Assembly: GCA_002733905.1 (NCBI GenBank)
Contig: NVXK01000005.1
Coordinates: 18,086-82,085, forward strand
From: Robiginitomaculum sp.
GTDB lineage: Bacteria; Pseudomonadota; Alphaproteobacteria; Caulobacterales; Maricaulaceae
DNA: 64,000 nucleotides
Reading direction: 5' to 3'
How positions within the stretch are numbered: position 1 is the stretch's first letter; each line of letters opens with the position of its first letter. The notes beneath the pieces are model-generated. The model made no database searches and was not told the DNA's origin. It was given only the letters and a program-made list of their open reading frames with translations. Shown piece after piece: positions 19,759-28,432 of this stretch. Both the position numbers and the translations under genes were made by a program.

Positions 19759-20108
19759 TCTTTTTCTCCAAATCTATCTTTCACTAATGTAGATAATGCC
19801 TCAAGCGCCATTTCCGCTTCTGGCCCACTTGCACAAATACAGATATCTTCACCACAGGCTGAACCGAGTAAAAGAAGCTCCATAATCGAGTCGCCTTCAA
19901 CCGTTTCACGGCAAACATCATTTATGCTCGTGACTTCGATGTTGGCGTTAAAGCTTTGTGCGAGTGTAGCAAATTTTGATGCGGCGCGTGCATGTAAACC
20001 GCGAACATTGCAGAGTGTTACGCGTTTTTGTAATGGTGTGTTTTCACATGTGTCATTGCATGTAGCCGCCGCGTCGCCAGATAGAGTATCTTTTTGCGGA
20101 TCGGGCAT
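19755..20108 (-). CDS. ptsH: HPr-family phosphocarrier protein with Cys-rich N-terminal extension
   Basis: 117 residues. The HPr core begins near residue 28: VRGLHARAASKFATLA holds His39 (equivalent of the PEP-dependent site His15) and EGDSIMELLLLG holds Ser74 (equivalent of regulatory Ser46). In alphaproteobacteria HPr passes phosphate from EI-Ntr (PtsP) to EIIA-type regulators rather than to sugars. A 27-residue extension with CNDTC precedes the core, and the whole protein has seven cysteines, unusually many for HPr. The start lies eight bases after the EIIA stop. The next possible Met is deep in the fold, so the extension is probably real. Confidence 0.9.
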   Translation of the reverse strand: MPDPQKDTLSGDAAATCNDTCENTPLQKRVTLCNVRGLHARAASKFATLAQSFNANIEVTSINDVCRETVEGDSIMELLLLGSACGEDICICASGPEAEMALEALSTLVKDRFGEKE

Positions 20109-20116
20109 AACCGTCT

Positions 20117-20524
20117 CTAGCTTTCGTCGCCAGCAATAATTTCGGAAGCAATGGCGATATAGCGTCGCCCTGCCGCTTTCGCAGTTTGTGCCGCCTCATC
20201 AAGGGTTTCTTTTTTACGCGCTTGAGAAAGCTTGATCAACATAGGTAGATTTACACCAGCAATCACTTCCACCTCGCCGTCTTTTAACAAAGCAATTGAA
20301 AGGTTGGAAGGTGTGCCGCCAAACATATCAGTCAAGAGCAAGACACCTGTGCCACTACCAGCTTGCGCGACAGCTTCACGAATTTCTTGCGCGGCCTTTT
20401 CGAGATCGTCATCTGCACCAATGCAGACGGTTTGCATTTGTGCCATTGGCCCAACCACATGTTCGGTCGCTTTTCGCAATTCTATTGCTAATGCACCATG
20501 GGTAACAACTACTAGTCCAATCAA
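20117..20524 (-). CDS. PTS EIIA component, mannose (fructose/sorbose) family
   Basis: 135 residues with an EIIA-Man fold. Its phosphorylated His is in VVVTHGALA (residue 9), followed by LLLTDMFGGTPSNLS and VIAGVNLPMLIKL. In alphaproteobacteria this protein has no partner permease and is thought to act in regulation beside ChvG/ChvI. The start is a TTG at 20524 with AAGGG seven bases upstream; no ATG fits. It is followed directly by ptsH. The conserved locus normally has hprK between chvG and this gene; here only 116 bases separate them. Confidence 0.88.
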   Translation of the reverse strand: MIGLVVVTHGALAIELRKATEHVVGPMAQMQTVCIGADDDLEKAAQEIREAVAQAGSGTGVLLLTDMFGGTPSNLSIALLKDGEVEVIAGVNLPMLIKLSQARKKETLDEAAQTAKAAGRRYIAIASEIIAGDES

Positions 20525-20640
20525 TTGACAGCCCTTCGTAAAACTAGGGGTTACTTAAACAAAAATTGAGCACATTGGGAAGCTTTATTTGTAATGAATA
20601 GCGAATATTTCATGTACATATTTTTAAGTTTACATATGTT

Positions 20641-22434
20641 TTATGTTTTCGTTTTTAACATTTTTTTCTTTTGTCCCTTTTTCATACGCTTTTCAATTTG
20701 TAATGGTATGCGGACGATAAAACGGGCTCCTATAATCTTATCTTCACCATCCAATCGGTTCACAGCGGATACTGTACCATAATGGGCATCCATAATTTGG
20801 CGACAAATTGCAAGCCCTAGCCCTGAATGATTGCCAAATACTGCGCCCTTGGGACGTTGGGTGTAAAATCGTTCAAAGATTGTTTTCAAACTTTCCGTCG
20901 GAATGCCCGGGCCATCATCATCAACATATATTAAAGCCATGCCTTCATCATTATTTACCCCTTGCTTCAGAGATAAACGCACGCTTGAGCGTGAAGTTTT
21001 TACAGAGGTATTGTCTCTTTTTTCTTTCGGCGAAAATGTTATGGCATTATCAATCAAATTTCTCAAAACCTGCCCAAATGAATTTTCCAGCGCACGCACA
21101 ATTATGAGGTTATTCTGTTCGTTTTCTGCGTCTGAAAGTTTAGGGTTTTGAGGGCGCATAAGGGCATGATCTTGTTCTTCATAACGTATTTCAACGCCTG
21201 TTTCCCGTGTCGTTTGCGTATAAAAATCGGCCATGTTTTTCAAGAAAACACTAAGGTCTAGCGGCAATGCTTCTTCACGCGCGAGGGCCGCGTCCATGCG
21301 AGACGCTTTGGAAATATCTGTAACCAACCTATCCATACGGGCAACATCACTTTGGATAATGTCTATCATCTTTGCCCGCTGTTCTTTGGTTTTTGCAATC
21401 TTGAGCGTGTCACTCGCCGACCGTAAAGACGTAAGGGGGTTTTTAATTTCATGTGCAACATCAGCAGCAAAGTTTGCAATATCGTCAATACGATTATGCA
21501 TGCCTTCCGTCATGTCCCGTAAAGCAATAGAGAGGTCCCCTATTTCATCCCTACGCGCTGATAAATCTGGAATCGTTGCACCTTTGTGTGTTGAACTTAA
21601 GACCTCGTCCGTTGCACGGGCGAGTTTACGTATAGGCAATGCAATAAACATTGTCAGCGCAAATGAAGACAAAATCGACGCAATAATTGCAATAAGAATT
21701 ATAGGGGTCAGGCTGTTTCTTTGGCTCGCCAATATGGCATCAACATCACGTGTCTCAAAAACAACAACACCCAGAACCTCTTGCACACGCTTAACCGGAA
21801 GGGCCACAGTTACGATTAATGCATCCCCTTCATATTGTTCACCAGATATTCCGTTACCACGCAAAGCCAAGCGGATATCTTTTTGTAAATTTCGCTGAAG
21901 TTCTTGCCTATGTTTTTTATATACTGGCAAGTTATTTATTTTTATATCAATCCACGATTGCAGTTTCGCCCACCATTGATTGCCATGATGTTCCCTACGA
22001 CTTCCAAGTTGACCAATGGGTGTTACAGGGCCCAAAACTGACACTTCTATACTTGCGTCCAACAAGGCACTATCGGAAATTAATTTAGCATTTTTATCAT
22101 AGACACGCACTCGTGCTTTGGTTGGCAAATCTATGCGACGGATAATTGCATTTACTGCATCTTCATCCAAAACAGGAACCCCATCAATACCCGTCGCCTG
22201 ATCGCCGAGGATATTTGTGATTAAGCGTGTCTGGGATGTCAGATTATCAACTTTTGCATGGATCAGCTCACGACTAAACTGATTAAGTGCCAGCGCACCT
22301 ACGATCAAGATGATCAACCCGCATAAATTGGCTAAAAAAATCATACGCGTCAGCGTCGAAAAGAAGAGAAATCTTCGCGTGTTTTTGCGGCGTTCGCGCC
22401 TTATGCCAAACTTATTTTTCATTCCCCGGTTCAC
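20641..22434 (-). CDS. chvG: sensor histidine kinase ChvG (ExoS/BvrS family)
   Basis: 597 residues. A basic N-terminus precedes a membrane helix (MIFLANLCGLIILIVGALALN), then a periplasmic sensing region of about 200 residues, a second helix (ILIAIIASILSSFALTMFIAL) followed by HAMP, the H-box AADVAHEIKNPLTSLRSASD, N-box LRNLIDNAITFS, DDDGPGIP and HSGLGLAI. ChvG/ChvI pairs respond to acid and envelope stress. The start is GTG at 22434, with GGAG five bases before it; the ATG at 22422 has no room for a ribosome site. chvI lies 153 bases upstream on the same strand. Confidence 0.92.
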   Translation of the reverse strand: MNRGMKNKFGIRRERRKNTRRFLFFSTLTRMIFLANLCGLIILIVGALALNQFSRELIHAKVDNLTSQTRLITNILGDQATGIDGVPVLDEDAVNAIIRRIDLPTKARVRVYDKNAKLISDSALLDASIEVSVLGPVTPIGQLGSRREHHGNQWWAKLQSWIDIKINNLPVYKKHRQELQRNLQKDIRLALRGNGISGEQYEGDALIVTVALPVKRVQEVLGVVVFETRDVDAILASQRNSLTPIILIAIIASILSSFALTMFIALPIRKLARATDEVLSSTHKGATIPDLSARRDEIGDLSIALRDMTEGMHNRIDDIANFAADVAHEIKNPLTSLRSASDTLKIAKTKEQRAKMIDIIQSDVARMDRLVTDISKASRMDAALAREEALPLDLSVFLKNMADFYTQTTRETGVEIRYEEQDHALMRPQNPKLSDAENEQNNLIIVRALENSFGQVLRNLIDNAITFSPKEKRDNTSVKTSRSSVRLSLKQGVNNDEGMALIYVDDDGPGIPTESLKTIFERFYTQRPKGAVFGNHSGLGLAICRQIMDAHYGTVSAVNRLDGEDKIIGARFIVRIPLQIEKRMKKGQKKKMLKTKT

Positions 22435-22587
22435 TCACACTCCGATCACACTCCAGTCACACGGTCGCTCAACCGCGCTATACATGGGTAGTGTGTCAGA
22501 TTGTTTCACTGAACAGGCAAAAGTGGTGAAGGAATATTTGTCATATTTCAATCCGCTTTTAACGCACTCAGGAGACAAGACGGCGCA

Positions 22588-23295
22588 CTACGCTTCTTTG
22601 TATTTGTAGCCTATGCCATAAAGTGTTTCAATTCCGTCAAATTCTTTGTCGTATTTGCGAAATTTTTTACGCAGACGCTTTATGTGAGAATCAATTGTGC
22701 GGTCATCAACATAGACTTGATCATCATAAGCAATGTCCATTAAATTATCACGGCTTTTTACATAACCAGGACGAAGGGCGAGGGCGTGCAATATTAGAAA
22801 CTCCGTTACGGTCAAACGCACAGGCTCCCCCTTCCATGAACAGGCATGGCGATTTGGGTCGAGAATAAGTTGGCCACGGGTGATCACGGCGTCATCACCC
22901 TCTTGCGGTGTTGGTGTTGCCTCACCAGCACTTAATTTAGAGCGGCGCAATACGGCTTTAATCCGTTCGCCGAGCAGGCGTTGAGAAAAAGGTTTGGTAA
23001 TATAATCATCCGCGCCCATGTTAAAGCCAATGGCTTCATCAAACTCGTCATCTTTTGAGGTTAGGAAAATCACAGGCATGTTTGAGCTTTGGCGTAAACG
23101 CCGCAGAAGTTCCAAACCGTCCATACGCGGCATTTTCACATCAAAGACACCTAAATCTACGGGAGATTTACTCAAGGCTTCCAACGCACTCGCGCCGTCA
23201 TGATAGGTTTGTACCGTGAAGCCCAAATCCTCTAAAAAAATTGAAACTGATGTCAAAATGTTTTCGTCATCATCAACAAGTGCAATCGTCGCCAT
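22588..23295 (-). CDS. chvI: response regulator ChvI (OmpR family)
   Basis: 235 residues. The receiver domain has acidic pocket ALVDDDENI, phospho-acceptor Asp in [12 protein letters not shown], switch Thr in VIFLTSKDD and Lys in [10 protein letters not shown] winged-helix DNA-binding domain follows ([25 protein letters not shown] and [16 protein letters not shown]). It is the partner of ChvG just downstream, controlling envelope and stress genes. GGAG six bases before the ATG supports the start. The promoter should lie in the 197 bases shared with the divergent SLC13 gene. Confidence 0.94.
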   Translation of the reverse strand: MATIALVDDDENILTSVSIFLEDLGFTVQTYHDGASALEALSKSPVDLGVFDVKMPRMDGLELLRRLRQSSNMPVIFLTSKDDEFDEAIGFNMGADDYITKPFSQRLLGERIKAVLRRSKLSAGEATPTPQEGDDAVITRGQLILDPNRHACSWKGEPVRLTVTEFLILHALALRPGYVKSRDNLMDIAYDDQVYVDDRTIDSHIKRLRKKFRKYDKEFDGIETLYGIGYKYKEA

Positions 23296-23492
23296 AATAC
23301 TCTCCTATTTCCCTCACACGAGCCTAGCTTTGTGGCACACTGTGTTCAACCCTGAAATATTTATGTCTCAATTGTGGCAAGGTTTTGACACATATTTGTC
23401 CATTTGGGGGCATTCCCATATATTTCTAGTCTCGCGGCCTATTTTCATCGTTTTTTCGTGTATGGTTTTGAAAAAAACACTTTAGGGACAAA

Positions 23493-24890
23493 ATGAAACT
23501 TACACGTGATATTTTTATATGGGCAGCGCCAATACTTGCCGTAGTGTTTACGCTAGGCCTCAAAAGCATTGGCTTGGCTAGCCCCGCAGCCATTACAGCT
23601 GGCATTACCTTGCTCACCGTCATTTGGTGGATCAGCGAAGCCATTCCCATCGCAGCGGCATCACTTGTCCCTTTCGCGCTTTTGCCTGTATTTGGAATTG
23701 TAGACCATAAGACAATTGCCTCTGCCCTCGGCAGTCATGTCATTTTATTATTGATGGGCGCGTTCATGCTGGCCAAAGCCTTAGAAAAAAGCGGCGCGCA
23801 TGAACGCCTTGCCCTTTATATGTTGCGCGCGGTTGGCGTATCTAGCGGACGACGCCTTGTTTTTGGATTTATGTTAGCCGCCGGCTTTCTCAGCATGTGG
23901 ATTTCCAATACAGCGACCACTTTGATTATGCTGCCGATTGCACTGGCTATTTTGTCAGATATTGACAATCCCAAACTTCGCCTCGCCTTGATTTTAGGCA
24001 TTGCCTATGCCTCTAGTGTTGGCGGGATTGGCACGCCAATCGGCACACCGCCTAATGTTATTTTCATGGCTATTTACGAGCAACAAACAGGCAAAGAATA
24101 TAATTTTTTACAGTGGATGAAGGTCGGTGTGCCTGTTGTCATCTTGTCTCTTCCTGTCATGGCGTTTTGGCTGACGCGGCATGTAAAACTTGAATCCGAC
24201 ATTCAACTCCCTCTGCCCGGTATTTGGCGCATTGAAGAGCGGCGCACTCTTTTTGTCTTTGGGCTGACGGCACTCGCATGGATTACACGCAAAGCGCCTT
24301 ATGGAGGATGGAGCGGTGCACTCGATATGCCATTGGTTGGCGATAGTACAATTGCCCTCTTTGCCGTCGTTGTTATGTTTCTTGTTCCTAATGGCAAAAC
24401 CGACATTGTAAGTGACCGCAAAGAACGCCTGCTTGATTGGGAAACCGCGCGCAGTATTCCTTGGGGTCTTTTGCTGTTATTTGCAGGCGGCATTGCTATG
24501 GCCAAAGGGTTTACGGCGTCTGGGCTATCAGACATGTTAGGGGATTGGTTATCTTCCCTCGCAAGTCTCCCTTTGATTTTAATGATATTGACCATTTGCT
24601 TGGTCGTGACATATTTAACAGAGATTACCTCCAACACGGCGACCGCAACATTGCTTATGCCTATATTAGCGGCGGCGGGCGTTGCAACGGGTCTTGACCC
24701 TGCATTATTTATGATACCTGCTGCCATGGCCGCGTCCTGTGCATTTATGCTACCCGTTGCCACTGCACCAAACGCCATTGCCTATGGTCTAGGCGGAATT
24801 ACTATTCGCGATATGGTCAAAGAAGGTGCAATCCTTAGCCTCTTTGTTTCCGTCATTATTGGCGGTGTATGCTATATTTTATTAGCTTAA
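23493..24890 (+). CDS. SLC13/DASS family sodium:dicarboxylate symporter
   Basis: 465-residue membrane protein of the divalent anion:Na symporter family. The two substrate/sodium hairpin motifs are present in both inverted halves: MWISNTATTLIMLPIALA and LTEITSNTATATLLMPILAA. Other typical stretches are VIWWISEAIPIAAASLVPFALLPVFG and GIGTPIGTPPNVIF. It probably imports succinate, malate or a related dicarboxylate. GGGACA lies just before the ATG. It is transcribed divergently from chvI. Confidence 0.93.
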   Translation: MKLTRDIFIWAAPILAVVFTLGLKSIGLASPAAITAGITLLTVIWWISEAIPIAAASLVPFALLPVFGIVDHKTIASALGSHVILLLMGAFMLAKALEKSGAHERLALYMLRAVGVSSGRRLVFGFMLAAGFLSMWISNTATTLIMLPIALAILSDIDNPKLRLALILGIAYASSVGGIGTPIGTPPNVIFMAIYEQQTGKEYNFLQWMKVGVPVVILSLPVMAFWLTRHVKLESDIQLPLPGIWRIEERRTLFVFGLTALAWITRKAPYGGWSGALDMPLVGDSTIALFAVVVMFLVPNGKTDIVSDRKERLLDWETARSIPWGLLLLFAGGIAMAKGFTASGLSDMLGDWLSSLASLPLILMILTICLVVTYLTEITSNTATATLLMPILAAAGVATGLDPALFMIPAAMAASCAFMLPVATAPNAIAYGLGGITIRDMVKEGAILSLFVSVIIGGVCYILLA

Positions 24891-25022
24891 GGCTTTAACT
24901 TCTTGAAATTAATATTGTAAAGTGGCCATATATGGCCATTTCTTTACATAGTTTACGATTTATTTACCACTCACTTATACTTTTTCACGTGTGTGGAGTC
25001 GATTAACAATATAGAGTTCAAT

Positions 25023-25367
25023 ATGTCCGGGAATAAACTTGGTTTCGGTCAACGCACCATCAAGAAACCAACACCAAATATGCCTGTGAGTAGACTAAGC
25101 TCTACACCAAAATGCTATTTACAACGCAGACTAGAGCCTATGCGCATGACGCAGTTTAAACCTGTGCGCCTGATTTACAATAATGGCTATAGTTCTTTGG
25201 ATGCTATTTTACGAAATTTATCCGAAAATGGTGCAAGAATTGAAACGCCAGATGCTGTGCATTTGCCAGGTAAGTTTATCATGAAAACCACAGATGGTCG
25301 CCTTGAAAAAACATGCACGCGCGTATGGCGTGATCAAAACTTCATCGGCGTGAAGTTTACACCTTAA
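25023..25367 (+). CDS. PilZ-domain protein, first of two tandem copies
   Basis: 114 residues. After a basic N-terminal tail comes a PilZ-type barrel: FKPVRLIYNNGYSSLDAILRNLSENGARIE, with NLSENG fitting the [D/N]xSxxG half of the c-di-GMP site. The RxxxR half is degraded (the position before FKPVRL is Gln), so c-di-GMP binding is uncertain. The end RVWRDQNFIGVKFTP is typical. The frame also opens at a GTG at 24993, but AGAG six bases before the ATG at 25023 and the similarity of MSGNKLGFGQR to the second copy's start favour 25023. Confidence 0.78.
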   Translation: MSGNKLGFGQRTIKKPTPNMPVSRLSSTPKCYLQRRLEPMRMTQFKPVRLIYNNGYSSLDAILRNLSENGARIETPDAVHLPGKFIMKTTDGRLEKTCTRVWRDQNFIGVKFTP

Positions 25368-25491
25368 TTTCATACATATAATAACAAAGTTATCGGGGCA
25401 CATGATGACAAACTTATCATTGATAGTATCGGCTCTTTAACCCTTTTGTGTTATCCAAGCTTTAGTGGGTCCAATAATATAAGAGTATAAC

Positions 25492-25830
25492 ATGACAATA
25501 AAAAACACAGGCTTTGGCCGTAGGCAACCAGCACCAATCGTATCAAATGTGCCAATAGCTCTGCCAAAAACCTATATCGAAAACCGTAAGCCAGACATAC
25601 GCGCAAGCCAGTTTAAAAAAGTGAAGCTTATTTTCAATAACGGGTATTGTACATTCGACGCCATTCTTCGCGAATTATCAGACCATGGTGCAAAAATAGA
25701 AAGCCCAGACGCGTTGAATGTCCCCGATACCTTTACCCTGCATATATTACAAAGCGGGATTCAAAAAACATGTTATCTGATCTGGCGTGACAATCATTTT
25801 ATTGGTGTAAGTTTTAAGCCCTTTCACTAG
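25492..25830 (+). CDS. PilZ-domain protein, second tandem copy
   Basis: 112 residues, clearly a paralogue of the protein just upstream: TGFGRRQ against LGFGQR, RASQFKKVKLIFNNGYCTFDAILRELSDHGAKIE, and WRDNHFIGVSFKP. The xSxxG motif is ELSDHG (Glu rather than Asp/Asn), and the arginine motif is again weak, so both copies may have lost or altered nucleotide binding. The 124-base spacer has no terminator, so the pair may be co-transcribed. AAGAG precedes the ATG. Confidence 0.78.
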   Translation: MTIKNTGFGRRQPAPIVSNVPIALPKTYIENRKPDIRASQFKKVKLIFNNGYCTFDAILRELSDHGAKIESPDALNVPDTFTLHILQSGIQKTCYLIWRDNHFIGVSFKPFH

Positions 25831-25845
25831 ACACATTCCCTTATT

Positions 25846-25913
25846 ACTAATTCCTTAGTTGACAAAGTTTGCTGGGCTGTTTACACGCAAATTCCATCAA
25901 CTAAGGAATTAGT
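25846..25913 (+). promoter_or_regulatory. promoter with paired operators for the BlaI-type repressor
   Basis: Two sites of identical format, ACTAA-N4-TTAGT, lie at 25846-25859 and 25900-25913. They are part of a perfect 17-bp inverted repeat (25846-25862 with 25897-25913), with centres 54 bp apart. The first site runs into a consensus -35 TTGACA (25859-25864); a -10-like TACACG is at 25882-25887 after a 17-bp spacer. The second site contains the AAGGA ribosome site (25903-25907) of the repressor gene. BlaI/MecI repressors bind such short dyads, so this is very probably the autoregulatory operator of the downstream pair. Confidence 0.85.
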
Positions 25914-25916
25914 ACT

Positions 25917-26294
25917 ATGGCGAGACCTAAAGCAGATAATTTGACCAAAGCCGAACAGCGCATTATGCAAGTTTTGTGGGATAAGGGCGAAGCCACTGTA
26001 CGCGAGATCACCGATGTTTTAGCGCAAGATCATAATCTTGCCTATACGACGATTCTGACAACAACACGTATTTTGGCCGATAAATCCTATGTGGCATTTT
26101 ACAAACAAGGGCGCACCCATGTGTTCCGCCCCCTCGTGACAAAATCTACGGCGCGCACAAATGCACTCACAAGTTTGATGGGAAATATGTTTGAAGGCTC
26201 GCCGCAGCTCTTGGCGCAGCATCTTGTCAAAGACGGAAATTTTTCTAAAGACGACATTGCCGCCCTTCGTAAATTATTAGAGGAGGGTGAATAA
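25917..26294 (+). CDS. BlaI/MecI/CopY family transcriptional repressor
   Basis: 125 residues. An N-terminal winged helix (LTKAEQRIMQVLWDKGEATVREI, then YTTILTTTRILADKSYVAF and QGRTHVFRP) precedes a dimerisation helix. In Staphylococcus BlaI is cut by or after activation of the BlaR1 sensor protease, freeing the promoter. Here the next gene is an M56 protease, overlapping by one base (TAATG), so the same logic is likely, although no beta-lactamase is in the window. It should bind the two operators just upstream and so regulate itself and the protease. Confidence 0.92.
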   Translation: MARPKADNLTKAEQRIMQVLWDKGEATVREITDVLAQDHNLAYTTILTTTRILADKSYVAFYKQGRTHVFRPLVTKSTARTNALTSLMGNMFEGSPQLLAQHLVKDGNFSKDDIAALRKLLEEGE

Positions 26295-28300
26295 TGCCCC
26301 CCGAAACACTTCTCACTTTTCTCGCCAGTAATTTAATTTGGCAAACCACATTGATAAGCGTCTGCGTATTTTTAGCGCTTAAATTTTTACCACGTACACA
26401 TGTTCATTTGCGTTACCGTATTGCGCTTGGTGGGTTATTTGGCTGTTTGATTTTATGCGCGGCTCCTTTTGCACCGTCCCTTGCCCAAAATATATCTGTC
26501 GGTATTCGCTCTGAAACCGTCAATACGTCGATGCAGGTAAACCTTGTTGAGGGCAGCGTGCATTACACAAATCATGAAGGCGAAATACTGGCGCAACCAC
26601 CTGTCGCGCAAAGCAAAAACACTTTGCTTTATCTCCGAAATACCGCGCCCACAGTTTTGGCAATCATATGGATGCTCGGGACACTATTCATGCTTGTGCG
26701 TATTTTTTTGGCGGCCTTGCGTGCCAATGCGTTGGCAAAGTCTGCGAGGATTATCACAATTCCTTCACAACACAGTCTTTCGCGTCGCGTTACAATTGCT
26801 CAAAGCTCACCTATAATGTCACCGCTTGTTCTTGGGTTTTTGCGTCCCGTTATTCTCGTTCCGCAAAACTTTGATCTTGATCTGAACAAGGCAGAAACCC
26901 GCACCGTTCTCGAACATGAAATCGCGCATATTCACCGCAATGACATATGGACAAATCTGGCACAGCGTATTGTACTTGCCCTTTTATGGTGGTGTGCGCC
27001 CCTGTATTGGATCAATACCCAGATCGGCATTGAACGTGAAAAATTATGCGACGATATCGCCGCGCAAAAAACAGGCAAAGGCAAAGCCCTTGCCCGCGCC
27101 CTTGTTGATCTGGCCGAAAACCATATCAATGCCTCTCTTTCTCCTTCTGCACGGATAGCGCCCATTGCCCCAATTGTGATGTGTTTTCACCCCCATGCGA
27201 GCCAACTCGCAGAGCGCGTACAGCGCCTTTATAAAGGATCCCCCATGACCAAAATTTCTCTGCGCCTACTTGTTACCACATCTCTTATTGTACCCCTTGC
27301 TTTCGCCAGCCTTGTGATTGTTACGCCGCGTGCCTTTGCCCATAATCCACAAACGCATTCTATGACGCAAGCACGCCTACTTTATCGCGCTGCCAGTAGT
27401 GGCGACATTGCCTCGGTCAAACAATTGATCGCGCAAGGTGTTGATGTCAATATTGTACAAATCAGAGACGGCTCGCCATTGATTGCGGCTGTACGAAATG
27501 ATGATTACGACATGACCCAATTCCTCCTCTCCTCTGGCGCAAATGTAAATTTGCCAAGCCGTGGAGACGGTAACCCACTGATCATGGCGGCTAAGCATGG
27601 CAATATGAAAATCGCGAAATTATTAATCGCGCATGACGCAGACGTGAATGCTATTGTCAAGCGCGACGAAACACCTTTGATAAATGCTGCGCGTAATGGC
27701 CATTTAGACATGGTGAAATACCTCGTCGCCCAAGGCGCGGACGTTAGCCTTGGCGCATGGGAAGACCATCATAACGGCGCACGAGAATGGCGCACACCCT
27801 TCGGTGAAGCGACTAAACACGGCAAAACGAAAGTGGCAGAATACCTGAAATCAAAAGGCGCTAGCGAAGCAGATGGCACACCAAAACTAATTACATATCA
27901 CCCTGCCCCGTCACACAATATCGTCAAAGGCCGCACATCGTCTCGGTTTGGATATGTGCGAAAGCTTGATAACAAAGTCCACCAAGGCATTGATATTGCC
28001 AACTCACGCGGCACGCCCATTTACGCGCCTGCCAATGGCCGTATCATCATAGCGACAGACACATACCCAAAACGTAGCAAGCTTGGTAAAACTCTGGTTC
28101 TTGAAACTGAGGACGGGGTGCAAACGCTTTTCGCCCATCTTGATGATTACACCGTGCAGACACATGCAATCGTCAAAGCCGGCGACCTCATCGCTCATAT
28201 GGGAAATACAGGCGTCACCACTGGCCCCCACGTCCACATCGAAACCCGCATAGAAGGCAAATTATTTGACCCGACTACGGTTTGGGCAGTGTTGAAATAA
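26294..28300 (+). CDS. M56 (BlaR1-type) membrane protease fused to ankyrin repeats and an M23 peptidase domain
   Basis: 668 residues in three parts. Residues 1-350: membrane helices and a gluzincin site HEIAH at 208-212, as in BlaR1/MecR1, ending with a helix (LLVTTSLIVPLAFASLVIV). Residues about 359-510: ankyrin repeats (ASVKQLIAQGVDVN, MTQFLLSSGANVN, MKIAKLLIAHDADVN, LDMVKYLVAQGADV). Residues about 545-668: LytM/M23 domain with HQGID (His563, Asp567) and HVH (646-648), so the zinc ligands are intact. In BlaR1 the C-terminus is a penicillin-binding sensor outside the membrane; here it is replaced by ankyrin plus M23, both predicted periplasmic. It may sense or cut peptidoglycan and signal to the BlaI-type repressor (inference). 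AGGAGGG precedes the ATG. Confidence 0.88.
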   Translation: MPPETLLTFLASNLIWQTTLISVCVFLALKFLPRTHVHLRYRIALGGLFGCLILCAAPFAPSLAQNISVGIRSETVNTSMQVNLVEGSVHYTNHEGEILAQPPVAQSKNTLLYLRNTAPTVLAIIWMLGTLFMLVRIFLAALRANALAKSARIITIPSQHSLSRRVTIAQSSPIMSPLVLGFLRPVILVPQNFDLDLNKAETRTVLEHEIAHIHRNDIWTNLAQRIVLALLWWCAPLYWINTQIGIEREKLCDDIAAQKTGKGKALARALVDLAENHINASLSPSARIAPIAPIVMCFHPHASQLAERVQRLYKGSPMTKISLRLLVTTSLIVPLAFASLVIVTPRAFAHNPQTHSMTQARLLYRAASSGDIASVKQLIAQGVDVNIVQIRDGSPLIAAVRNDDYDMTQFLLSSGANVNLPSRGDGNPLIMAAKHGNMKIAKLLIAHDADVNAIVKRDETPLINAARNGHLDMVKYLVAQGADVSLGAWEDHHNGAREWRTPFGEATKHGKTKVAEYLKSKGASEADGTPKLITYHPAPSHNIVKGRTSSRFGYVRKLDNKVHQGIDIANSRGTPIYAPANGRIIIATDTYPKRSKLGKTLVLETEDGVQTLFAHLDDYTVQTHAIVKAGDLIAHMGNTGVTTGPHVHIETRIEGKLFDPTTVWAVLK

Positions 28301-28323
28301 ACCAAACAACTACACGATTTATG

Positions 28324-28356
28324 AACCCCGTATCAGCAATGGTGTGGGGTTTTTTA
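28324..28356 (+). terminator. Rho-independent terminator after the M56-M23 gene
   Basis: Stem AACCCC (28324-28329) with GGGGTT (28346-28351) followed by a T-run. It is 24 bases past the stop and separates the repressor/protease pair from the SIR2-TPR gene, which therefore needs its own promoter in 28357-28432. Confidence 0.7.
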
Positions 28357-28432
28357 TTGCCAACTCAACCCTAGACAAACACACAAGTCTAAGTTTAATG
28401 TTTTACTGATTCTACATATCGGGTAAACATTA

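Noticed and set aside
21233-21898. 221-residue plus-strand ORF opposite chvG
   Set aside because: Antisense to conserved HAMP and H-box coding sequence, no ribosome site.
28372-28391. operator upstream of the SIR2-TPR gene (TAGAC-N10-GTCTA)
   Set aside because: Only five bases per arm with a ten-base gap; it could easily arise by chance.
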